Origin: an uncultured Bacilli bacterium
GTDB lineage: Bacteria; Bacillota_I; Bacilli_A; RF39; UBA660
Assembly (NCBI GenBank): GCA_947588975.1
Contig: CANQAF010000017.1
Span: 1 to 21,527 of the forward strand
Reading direction: 5' to 3'
DNA length: 21,527 nt
The notes under the pieces are model-generated. The model worked only from the letters and a program-made list of their open reading frames with translations. It was not told where the DNA came from and ran no database searches. Positions 6,470 through 13,751 of the stretch are shown here, piece by piece. Positions within the stretch are counted from its first letter, which is position 1, and each line of letters opens with the position of its first letter. The translations under genes were made by a program, and so were the position numbers.

Positions 6470-7417
6470 ATGGATAATGAATTTGAAAAAGAAGTGAATC
6501 CAGGAGAAATTGTCATCAATAAAAATCATCTTGCTGAAAGAGATCAATTTTCCATTCTAAAAACAGAAGCTTATGCGATGCCTAGTAGTACTTATGTTCC
6601 AGATGATTCCCATGCATTTGTGGTATCAGAGGATAAAACTTTGTGTTGGCCTAACCACGGAAGATGTTGGGAAGACAAAGGAGATAGAATATTGGTAGCA
6701 AATCAAAATTCCTATAAAGAATGGTTATTAGAATTTTGCCCACCAGAAGATTATGATAAATGTGGATTATTTTTTGGTTTAAATGGAGTATGTCATACTT
6801 ATGCAAATAGAGAATTGTTGATTGGGGAACTTGATGTTTCTGTGAAGGATGCTTCCAAAAATTATGTCGTAACATCTATTTTTGGAAAATATGGATTTGG
6901 TCTAAAAAATCTAAAAAATTTAATCACAGAAGCATTTAATAGAGCAAATTTTAAAGTAGAAATGACACAGGATATGTTAGATACTGTTCTAAGTAGAATT
7001 GATAATACATTAGAAGATGAAACAAATGCCTGGGAATTATTAATAGAAAATTATTTTTCTATTCAAATGTCAGATATTGTAATGCAACATAAAGATGCAT
7101 TAGATAAATTAAAAAATATGGTAACTGTATTACTAACAGAAAGAGAAAAAATCTTTGAAGATCATTTTAACACATCAATATTTGATAAACTTGAATATCG
7201 TACACAAATAGCTAATTTAATCACAAGTAATACATTTTCATATTTTGATTTTTTACATATGAGCAATTATATTGATGATACTCAATATAATACAGCAAAA
7301 CAAAGCGCTACTAAATTCTTTGAAACATTATTTGGTGTTGTTGAAGGACAAGTAGAAGCTGTTCAAGCAACTGGTGAATTAAATCAAGAATTAGCTAAAA
7401 AAGAATTATTTATGTAA
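6470..7417 (+). CDS. Unrecognised soluble protein, possibly papain-like Cys/His
   Basis: I do not recognise this 315-residue protein. The start is ATG 6470, just after GGAGGTG (6459-6465); the frame is open further upstream to 6347 but that part overlaps the promoter. There is no signal peptide or membrane segment. The N-terminal half (about 1-150) is rich in Cys, His and Trp: DDSHAFVVSEDK, CWPNHGRCWEDKGDR, FGLNGVCHTYANREL. A His followed later by a Cys before a helix would fit a circularly permuted papain-like (NlpC/P60-type) fold, but this is only a suggestion. The C-terminal half is helical and acidic, ending in a Gln/Glu-rich tail. It sits between a toxin-antitoxin pair and a polysaccharide transferase and shares a near-identical promoter with the latter, hinting at common control. 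Coding status is firm; function is unknown. Confidence 0.75.
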   Translation: MDNEFEKEVNPGEIVINKNHLAERDQFSILKTEAYAMPSSTYVPDDSHAFVVSEDKTLCWPNHGRCWEDKGDRILVANQNSYKEWLLEFCPPEDYDKCGLFFGLNGVCHTYANRELLIGELDVSVKDASKNYVVTSIFGKYGFGLKNLKNLITEAFNRANFKVEMTQDMLDTVLSRIDNTLEDETNAWELLIENYFSIQMSDIVMQHKDALDKLKNMVTVLLTEREKIFEDHFNTSIFDKLEYRTQIANLITSNTFSYFDFLHMSNYIDDTQYNTAKQSATKFFETLFGVVEGQVEAVQATGELNQELAKKELFM

Positions 7418-7429
7418 GAAATAGTATTG

Positions 7430-7471
7430 AAAGCGATGAAATTCTAACATATATAGAATCAATCGCTTTTT
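7430..7471 (+). terminator. Terminator after the unknown gene
   Basis: AAAGCGAT (7430-7437) pairs with ATCGCTTT (7462-7469), with an inner ATTCT/AGAAT helix (7441-7445 with 7455-7459), followed by T. Confidence 0.8.
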
Positions 7472-7493
7472 GTATCTATTATTACAATAAGAC

Positions 7494-7570
7494 TTGACAA
7501 TTTCATTGACAAAATTTGTATATTTGACAGTATAAATTGACAAATATCGTAAATTATTATAAAATGGAAG
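7494..7570 (+). promoter_or_regulatory. Promoter, duplicate copy B, with four TTGACA motifs
   Basis: The working promoter is probably TTGACA 7537-7542, 17 bp, TAAAAT 7560-7565, the same arrangement as copy A. Three more TTGACA hexamers lie at 7494, 7506 and 7524, spaced 12, 18 and 13 bp. They may be spare -35 elements or repeated regulator sites. Confidence 0.65.
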
Positions 7571-7631
7571 TACCAGTTAAATTAATTATACTCGAATTAT
7601 TTTTAATAAACCCATATGTGCATATGCAAAC

Positions 7632-7641
7632 GGGGGGGGGG
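7632..7641 (+). repeat. G10 homopolymer in the transferase leader
   Basis: Ten consecutive G in an AT-rich genome, inside the untranslated leader between the predicted start near 7572 and the ribosome site at 7670. It is preceded by the inverted repeat CATATG-TG-CATATG (7613-7626). Poly-G runs of this length are classic slipped-strand hot spots, and length change could alter the leader structure. Confidence 0.7.
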
Positions 7642-7685
7642 TACCCTCTATTTTATTGAAAAGACTAAATGAGGAGTGTTAATAT

Positions 7686-8345
7686 ATGTATGAGGTATCA
7701 TTAGAACAGGTAAGGACAAGATGGCCAGTGAGAAAAATATTATATTTGACAATTAAACGATTATTCGATATATGTGTTGGTGTTGTAGGGTTAATATTTG
7801 CATTGCCAATTATGCTATTAGTAAAAATATCAAATATTTGTACAGGTGATTTTGGTCCATTATTTTTTAAACATAAAAGAATTGGAAAAAATGGAGAAAC
7901 AATATATCTATATAAATTTAGATCTATGGTAGTAAATGCAGAAGAGTTAATTAAAACATTTACACCTGAACAAAAAGCAGAATTTGAACAAAACTATAAG
8001 TTAGACCATGATTTTCGTATTACTAAAGTAGGTAAAATTATAAGAAAAACTTCTATAGATGAAGTTCCACAAGTACTTAATATTTTAAAAGGGGATATGA
8101 GTGTTGTGGGACCTAGACCTTTAGTAGAAGGTGAAATTGAGAAATATGGTAAAAATAAAGATAAGTTTTTAAGTGTTACTCCTGGATTAACAGGATGGTG
8201 GGCTTGTAATGGTAGAAGCTGTAAGTCATATAAAGATAGAATCAAATTAGAATTATATTATATTGATCATATGAGCTTATGGTTAGATATTAAAATTCTT
8301 TTTAAAACTGTTGGTGCAGTTATTAGAGGACATGGAGCCAAATAA
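7686..8345 (+). CDS. Phosphoglycosyl transferase starting polysaccharide synthesis
   Basis: Bacterial sugar transferase family (PF02397; short monotopic form like PglC, EpsL or WcaJ catalytic domain), 219 residues. It moves a sugar-1-phosphate from a UDP-sugar to undecaprenyl phosphate at the inner membrane face, the first step of Wzy-type polysaccharide assembly. Visible: KRLFD (24-28) leading into a hydrophobic re-entrant helix (about 30-48), FFKHKRIG, YKFRSM (76-81), RKTSIDEVPQ (120-129) with the catalytic D125-E126 pair, SVVGPRP (139-145) and VTPGLTGWW. ATG 7686 follows TGAGGAGTG (7669-7677). The large N-terminal membrane domain of long WbaP-type enzymes is absent. It is transcribed towards the polysaccharide operon on the other strand and supplies the starting enzyme the operon lacks. 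Sugar specificity cannot be read. Confidence 0.93.
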   Translation: MYEVSLEQVRTRWPVRKILYLTIKRLFDICVGVVGLIFALPIMLLVKISNICTGDFGPLFFKHKRIGKNGETIYLYKFRSMVVNAEELIKTFTPEQKAEFEQNYKLDHDFRITKVGKIIRKTSIDEVPQVLNILKGDMSVVGPRPLVEGEIEKYGKNKDKFLSVTPGLTGWWACNGRSCKSYKDRIKLELYYIDHMSLWLDIKILFKTVGAVIRGHGAK

Positions 8346-8442
8346 GTTTTAAAATATTATCATAAAGGGTTGCGAATAATACACTAAAATATTTATTATA
8401 TAAAAACATATTTAATTGTATTCATAATTAATATAAATACAT

Positions 8443-8477
8443 AAAAAAGCCACTATTTTTGGAGTTGGCTTTTTTTG
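8443..8477. terminator. Bidirectional terminator between convergent units
   Basis: AAAAAAGCCA (8443-8452) pairs with TGGCTTTTTT (8466-8475). With A on one side and T on the other it works for the transferase on the + strand and for the long - strand operon. The stretch 8478-8622 has a 6-bp hairpin (8500-8519) but no gene. Confidence 0.75.
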
Positions 8478-8622
8478 AACCTTAAATTATACTTGTTAGA
8501 CCATAAGTTTAACTATGGTAGATCACTAGCTCTTTAGTTTCATCTTTTACAATAACTGACTAATATTAATATAGTAGGTATTTTGACGGCAATATTTTTT
8601 ATATAATATAAATCAAATAAAT

Positions 8623-9741
8623 TTAATTATTAATTAATTTACTGGCATCTATTAATGAATTAGATCTACGTTCTACAGATTCATATACAACAATATCTAT
8701 GCCATATTTCTTTATTAAATCTTCCTTATAATAATCTTCATGAATAAATATTGAATTTTTATATATTTTAGCTAAATATTGGACTGTTGCATTTCTAAAA
8801 GAATCTCCTATTATCATAATTGTTTCATCATATATTCCATTAGATGAACAAGTCATAAATTGTATTCCTGTTTGACACTGATAATTTATATCTTTCATAA
8901 AATTTGAAGCAACATAATCATCTTCTATTAGATAATCCTTTAGCATTAACATATTTGCTAAATCACCTTTATGAGGTATTTTTGACCAAACAATATCATT
9001 TGGCATTTTAAATGTTGGATTTACTATTTTTAATAATTCAGTAGTGCCAAGATAAGCACCATAGTTATTCCAATGTGTATCATATTTCAGATAAGTGTCC
9101 ATTTCTTTTTGTGATGAAATTAGAATATCTTTGGGATAAATGATATTTAAATTAGTATTATTACTTAAGTAGTCTATTAATTTTTCCGTTCTACTTTTAG
9201 TGGTTGTATTATTCCGATTAATTAAATATGGCATATAGTTTTCATAAACATTTTCCTTATTTGGCAATATGAAGACATAAAATTGTATATTTTGACTATT
9301 AAGATTTTTATCTACCTCTACCAAAACATCTTTTATTGATTCCATTTCTTTTAATGTAAGCATTGAAATTTTTCTATAATCTGCAATATCATCTACCGGT
9401 TTATTATTGATTGGTGTTTCTGCTTGCACACTATTGTAAAATAACCAATTATTTTTTCCTTTAAATACACGAAAACTAGAAGTAGTATCAAATACATCAT
9501 ATAAAATAAATGAACGCAGTTTTCTAATCTCATTTTTAAATGGTACATGATCATTGAAATAATTTTCAAATTGTTTTGGATAAGTTTGTATATTTTTAAG
9601 AGTTAAATCAGGTTTAGTATACAAATTTCGATTTTCATAATTTCCTTTATCTAATTTGTTTTCAATAAATAAGTATGCAATATCTGGAATATATATCATA
9701 AATAAAAATATAATAATAATTATTAAATTACCTTTTTTCAT
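8623..9741 (-). CDS. AlgJ/AlgX-like SGNH protein for polysaccharide O-acetylation
   Basis: The protein has 372 residues. A single N-terminal hydrophobic segment (about 5-26) anchors it with the rest outside. The body has the AlgX/AlgJ/DHHW pattern: FENYFNDHVPFKNEIRKL (58-75), LFYNS after GKNNW, then YDTHWNNYGAYLG with D221 and H223 as the Asp-His pair, and MIIGDSF (309-315) with nucleophile S314 in a G-D-S motif. Family members complete acetyl transfer to the polymer outside the membrane after an MBOAT partner passes the acetyl group across. The MBOAT gene lies 11 bases upstream, which is the usual pairing. The start follows AGGAGG. It is the last gene of the operon. Acceptor sugar is unknown. 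Confidence 0.87.
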   Translation of the reverse strand: MKKGNLIIIIIFLFMIYIPDIAYLFIENKLDKGNYENRNLYTKPDLTLKNIQTYPKQFENYFNDHVPFKNEIRKLRSFILYDVFDTTSSFRVFKGKNNWLFYNSVQAETPINNKPVDDIADYRKISMLTLKEMESIKDVLVEVDKNLNSQNIQFYVFILPNKENVYENYMPYLINRNNTTTKSRTEKLIDYLSNNTNLNIIYPKDILISSQKEMDTYLKYDTHWNNYGAYLGTTELLKIVNPTFKMPNDIVWSKIPHKGDLANMLMLKDYLIEDDYVASNFMKDINYQCQTGIQFMTCSSNGIYDETIMIIGDSFRNATVQYLAKIYKNSIFIHEDYYKEDLIKKYGIDIVVYESVERRSNSLIDASKLINN

Positions 9742-9752
9742 AATTTTTCCTC

Positions 9753-11165
9753 CTAGAATCTGAAATATATAAATGGATTATATGTACTCGCAACAAGTTC
9801 GAATATGGAGATACACATAATTGCACCTAAAACTGCAATTTCCAATTTATCATTATATAAAAATTGCAATATATTTTTAATTTTATGATTAAAATGTCCA
9901 AATATTTTCTGTATTGGTCCACAAAATGCAATTGCTAATATTAGGATAATAATTGTTTTCCAGTTGATAAAAGTTGGCATTAATACATATGTAGTTTTGA
10001 AATTAAAACTAAACATTGTTATGATTAATGACAATGCATTACGTAATCCATCCGCTCTGAATAATACCCATCCTATTATGACTATAAACATAACATAAAT
10101 GTTATTTAAAATTTTATATTTATTTTTATCTAAATATTTTTTAAAAAAACATCTTTCAATAATTAGGAATATTCCATAATATATTCCCCAAGCAACAAAA
10201 TGTAAACTTGCACCATGCCATAATCCTGTGGCTAAAAATACAATAAATAAATTAATATAAGTTCTATTTTTCCCTTTACGATTACCACCTAGTGGAATAT
10301 ATAAATATTGTTTAAACCAAGTTGACAATGATATATGCCATCTGCGCCAAAATTCGGTAATAGATTGTGAAATATATGGTAGATTAAAATTTTCTGGAAA
10401 ATGGAACCCAAACATTCTTCCCAACCCAATTGCCATGTCGGAATATCCAGAAAAATCAAAATAAATTTGTAAAGTATATGTGATTGCTGCAAACCATACT
10501 AGAGGAGTATTTAAATCTTTAATGTTATATGCAAATATAGTATCTGCAATTAGTGCTAATGTATTGGCAAAAATAACTTTTTTACCAACCCCATATATAA
10601 AACGTTTTATACCCCCCCCGAATAATTCAATGTCGATTTTTCTATTGTTAATTTCGGCTTCTACATCCTTATATTTTACAATTGGTCCAGCTATCAACTG
10701 TGGAAAAAAAGAAATATACAAAGCTAAATTGAGGATATTTTTTTGTACTTTGATTTCGTCTCTATATAAATCAATTATATAAGACATAATTTGAAATGTA
10801 TAAAACGATATTCCAATAGGCAGAGCAATATCTTTCATACTAATATTTAGTTGCAACAATTGATTCATAATATGAATCCCAAAATTAAAATATTTAAAGT
10901 ATCCTAATAAACCTAAATTTATAATAATTGCAAATATCAAAAAGATTTTATCAAATTTTCTATACTGATTAATTAATATTCCAAAAACATAGTTGATTAA
11001 TATTGAAAACAACATTAACAGAATGTATTTTGGTTCTCCCCAAGCATAAAAAAATAAACTTCCTATTAACAAAATAAAATTTTTGAATTTTTTAGGGCAT
11101 ATAAAATATGCAAATAATATCAGAGGGAAAAAACCCCATAAAAATATCATTGAGCTAAAAACCAT
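9753..11165 (-). CDS. MBOAT O-acyltransferase (AlgI/DltB-like)
   Basis: A multi-membrane-spanning protein of 470 residues that passes an acyl (usually acetyl) group across the membrane to a surface polymer. Family marks: YFDFSGYSDMAIGLG (235-249), FWRRWHISLSTW (272-283, H277) and ATGLWHGAS (312-320) with catalytic H317, followed by membrane helices. The N-terminus MVFSSMIFLWGFFPL is typical of AlgI. ATG 11165 follows AAGGAG. It pairs with the next gene, the SGNH protein. Codons 183-185 (three Gly) form an uninterrupted G8 run in the coding strand; loss or gain of one base would cut the protein near residue 185, before both His motifs. As given, the frame is intact. Confidence 0.93.
   Translation of the reverse strand: MVFSSMIFLWGFFPLILFAYFICPKKFKNFILLIGSLFFYAWGEPKYILLMLFSILINYVFGILINQYRKFDKIFLIFAIIINLGLLGYFKYFNFGIHIMNQLLQLNISMKDIALPIGISFYTFQIMSYIIDLYRDEIKVQKNILNLALYISFFPQLIAGPIVKYKDVEAEINNRKIDIELFGGGIKRFIYGVGKKVIFANTLALIADTIFAYNIKDLNTPLVWFAAITYTLQIYFDFSGYSDMAIGLGRMFGFHFPENFNLPYISQSITEFWRRWHISLSTWFKQYLYIPLGGNRKGKNRTYINLFIVFLATGLWHGASLHFVAWGIYYGIFLIIERCFFKKYLDKNKYKILNNIYVMFIVIIGWVLFRADGLRNALSLIITMFSFNFKTTYVLMPTFINWKTIIILILAIAFCGPIQKIFGHFNHKIKNILQFLYNDKLEIAVLGAIMCISIFELVASTYNPFIYFRF
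10612..10619 (-). repeat. G8 homopolymer inside the MBOAT gene
   Basis: Eight consecutive G on the coding strand encode FGGGIK (182-187). The run uses GGG GGG GGT, although this AT-rich genome could encode Gly with GGA and GGT. It is a possible contingency locus that would switch O-acetylation by slipped-strand mispairing. Confidence 0.7.
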
Positions 11166-11193
11166 AATTTTAATCTCCTTCCATAAAAAGCTT

Positions 11194-12360
11194 TTAATCT
11201 CTAGTAAAAATATCTCGTGTATATATTTTATCAGATATATCTTTTATACTATCATCCATGCGATTGGATACAATTACATCACTTTGATTTTTAAACTTGT
11301 CCAAATCATTGATAACAATACAATCATGAAATGTACTTTCTTTTAATGTGGGTTCATATATTAATATTGTAATATGATGCTTTTTTAATCTTTCAATAAT
11401 CCCTTGTATGGCACTTGCTCTAAAGTTATCTGAATCAGTTTTCATTGTCAACCGATAAATACCAACAACTTTAGGATTCCTTTTTAAAATCATGTTTGTA
11501 ATATGATCTTTTCTCGTATCGTTTGATTTTACAATTGCTTCTATCATATTATTTGGTACATTTTTGTAATTTGCTAATAGCTGTTTTGTATCTTTTGGTA
11601 AACAATATCCACCATAACCAAACGATGGATTGTTGTAATGATCTCCAATTCTTGGATCTAAACATACACCTTCTATAATATCTTTGGTATTAAGTCCTTT
11701 TAATTCTGCATAAGTATCTAATTCATTAAAGTAAGAAACTCTCAAAGCTAAATATGTATTGGCAAATAGCTTAACAGCTTCAGCTTCCGTAGAATCCATA
11801 TATTTAATTACAACATCATCTTTTAAACATGCTTCTTTTAAAAGATTCGCAAATTTAATTGCTCTTTCACTTTTTTCTCCTACGATAATTCTAGATGGAT
11901 ACAAGTTATCATATAACGCTTTTCCTTCTCTCAAAAACTCGGGTGAAAACATAATATTATCAATTTTATACTTTCTCTTCATTTGTTCGATAAATCCAAC
12001 CGGAATAGTAGATTTAACTACCATAGTAGTATCTATATCTAAACTAATTACTTTTTCAATAATATCTTCTACACTAGAAGTATCAAAATAATCTAATTCA
12101 TCATCATAATTAGTAGGTGTACTAATGATAACAAATTTAGCATTTAAAAAAGCATCTTTATAATCTAGTGTAGCACGTAAATTTAAATTTTTATTTTTAA
12201 AAAATTCTTCTATTTTTTCATCTTTGATAGGGGATATTCTATTGTTAATCATTTTCACTTTTTCTTCTATTACATCTAAAGCTACTACTTCATTATTTTG
12301 TGACAGTAATGTAGCAAGTGACAATCCAACATATCCTGTTCCTGCAACTGCGATTTTCAT
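11194..12360 (-). CDS. ugd: UDP-glucose 6-dehydrogenase
   Basis: It oxidises UDP-glucose to UDP-glucuronate with NAD, providing the uronic acid for the polysaccharide. At 388 residues it is close to the short Gram-positive form. Visible: Rossmann GTGYVGLS (7-14), the NRISPIKDEKIEEFF segment typical of UDP-glucose rather than UDP-ManNAc dehydrogenases, STPTN (80-84), the KSTIPVG strand, SPEFLREG (139-146), KLFANTYLALRVSYFNE (197-213) and catalytic C253 in GYGGYCLPKD. The start ATG overlaps the stop of the flippase gene by four bases (ATGA), so translation is coupled; GGGAG lies upstream. The next gene begins 28 bases after its stop. An N-acetylmannosamine dehydrogenase is less likely given length and motif. 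Confidence 0.93.
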   Translation of the reverse strand: MKIAVAGTGYVGLSLATLLSQNNEVVALDVIEEKVKMINNRISPIKDEKIEEFFKNKNLNLRATLDYKDAFLNAKFVIISTPTNYDDELDYFDTSSVEDIIEKVISLDIDTTMVVKSTIPVGFIEQMKRKYKIDNIMFSPEFLREGKALYDNLYPSRIIVGEKSERAIKFANLLKEACLKDDVVIKYMDSTEAEAVKLFANTYLALRVSYFNELDTYAELKGLNTKDIIEGVCLDPRIGDHYNNPSFGYGGYCLPKDTKQLLANYKNVPNNMIEAIVKSNDTRKDHITNMILKRNPKVVGIYRLTMKTDSDNFRASAIQGIIERLKKHHITILIYEPTLKESTFHDCIVINDLDKFKNQSDVIVSNRMDDSIKDISDKIYTRDIFTRD

Positions 12361-13751
12361 TTTTTAACAACTCCCAATTTTTTAAATATTTTTGTAATAA
12401 AATTTTTATTAATGAACATAAATAATGCACAAGCAAATAATAAATGAATGATATTCATAAACAATGGCATATTACTTATATATTGAATTAAAATCATGTA
12501 AATAAATATTAGGCCATAAATCTTATTTTTAGTATTTAACTTTAATGGAACTATTTTATGTAATCTATATTTTCTTAGTACAACAAGAACTAGATTGGAT
12601 ACAAATGTAGAAATAGATGCAGCAAATAAACCAATAAAAGGAATTAAAGATAAATTCACAATTACATTGACAATAGCTCCAATGATTGTTGTAATTCCGT
12701 TTTCTTTAGGGCGTTTAAAACTAATCTGTATTCCTCCAAGAAATTGAGAGACAGAAAATAAAAATATAGATAACATTAAAATTGGTGTATGAAATCTAGC
12801 TAAGTCATATTTTGGGTCAAAAATATAATTAAACAATAAAAAATTACAGCTTATAATACCAATACATAGAGATATCAATATTGAAATAGAACTATTATAT
12901 ACTTGTTCAAAATATTTATTTCTTTCCTTACTATCAATCATTTCTGAAGCGGTTTGTTGCCAAGAAATACTGAACATTCCAAAAACAGAAGTACATAAAG
13001 CGGGTACTTTATTTGCAATTGCGTAAATTCCATTTGCAGCTGATCCTAAAAATAATCTGATAATACTTCTATCGGATACATTAACAACCCACCAAGAAAT
13101 GTTGTTAAATATTAAAGGAAATGAATATGTAATCATTTCTTTTATCGTTTGTTTAGAATATAATTTAAATGAAATGTACTTCCAAAATTTTATAATAAAT
13201 ATAATAAATAAATTTCCTATAATATAACCTAATGAGTATCCATAGATAATACCTAATAAACCTAAATTAGCTATTTTTATAAAGATAGTAGATAATATAG
13301 CTATAAAAACAGTAGTAACCGCCATTCCTAGGGAATAAATATTCAGTTTTTTAAGACCTCTAAGACATCCTTGAAAATAATCGTTGATCACTTCTCCAAT
13401 AGCAAGTAGTAAAAATGGGATTGCAAGATTCCATTTAAAAATAATGCGTATTGCTATCATAACAATTGATAATAATGCTAAATTTCTAAGGTATAATATT
13501 AGCCCATTTGTTACATATTTTTTCTTTTCTTCATCATCTACATCTATTGAAAAACGAAATAATGAATCACTTGATGCAAGGGATAAAATGGGTATACATA
13601 ATGTAACATATGTACATAAAACATCAAATGTACCATATTCTTCAATAGATAGCCATGAACTAAAGAATGGAATCATAATAAAGAGTAGTCCTTTTGTAAG
13701 GAGTACTCCAATGGACAGTAATATAGTATTTTTCATTAAATTATTTTTCAT
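12357..13751 (-). CDS. Wzx-type polysaccharide flippase
   Basis: A 464-residue, very hydrophobic protein with about 12-14 predicted membrane helices and the N-terminal pattern of the oligosaccharide flippase family (MOP superfamily): KNTILLSIGVLLTKGLLFI, then IEEYGTFDVLCTYV and a basic loop. It would turn the undecaprenyl-linked repeat unit to the outer face of the membrane. It overlaps the polymerase gene upstream by 11 bases and ugd downstream by four. ATG 13751 has only a weak ribosome site (GGTAG), so translation coupling to the upstream gene is likely; an ATG at 13736 (residue 6) is the alternative. Confidence 0.92.
   Translation of the reverse strand: MKNNLMKNTILLSIGVLLTKGLLFIMIPFFSSWLSIEEYGTFDVLCTYVTLCIPILSLASSDSLFRFSIDVDDEEKKKYVTNGLILYLRNLALLSIVMIAIRIIFKWNLAIPFLLLAIGEVINDYFQGCLRGLKKLNIYSLGMAVTTVFIAILSTIFIKIANLGLLGIIYGYSLGYIIGNLFIIFIIKFWKYISFKLYSKQTIKEMITYSFPLIFNNISWWVVNVSDRSIIRLFLGSAANGIYAIANKVPALCTSVFGMFSISWQQTASEMIDSKERNKYFEQVYNSSISILISLCIGIISCNFLLFNYIFDPKYDLARFHTPILMLSIFLFSVSQFLGGIQISFKRPKENGITTIIGAIVNVIVNLSLIPFIGLFAASISTFVSNLVLVVLRKYRLHKIVPLKLNTKNKIYGLIFIYMILIQYISNMPLFMNIIHLLFACALFMFINKNFITKIFKKLGVVKK

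Noticed and set aside
7564..7659. A short ORF starting at the end of the transferase -10 box and reading through the G10 run, which might act as a phase-variable leader peptide.
   Set aside because: Its ATG overlaps the -10 element, so it would lie upstream of the transcription start, and none of the tract lengths G9, G10 or G11 puts it in frame with the transferase without a stop.
8500..8519. A 6-bp hairpin (ACCATA/TATGGT) downstream of the polysaccharide operon.
   Set aside because: No T run follows on either strand and the loop is eight bases; not enough for a terminator or an RNA gene call.
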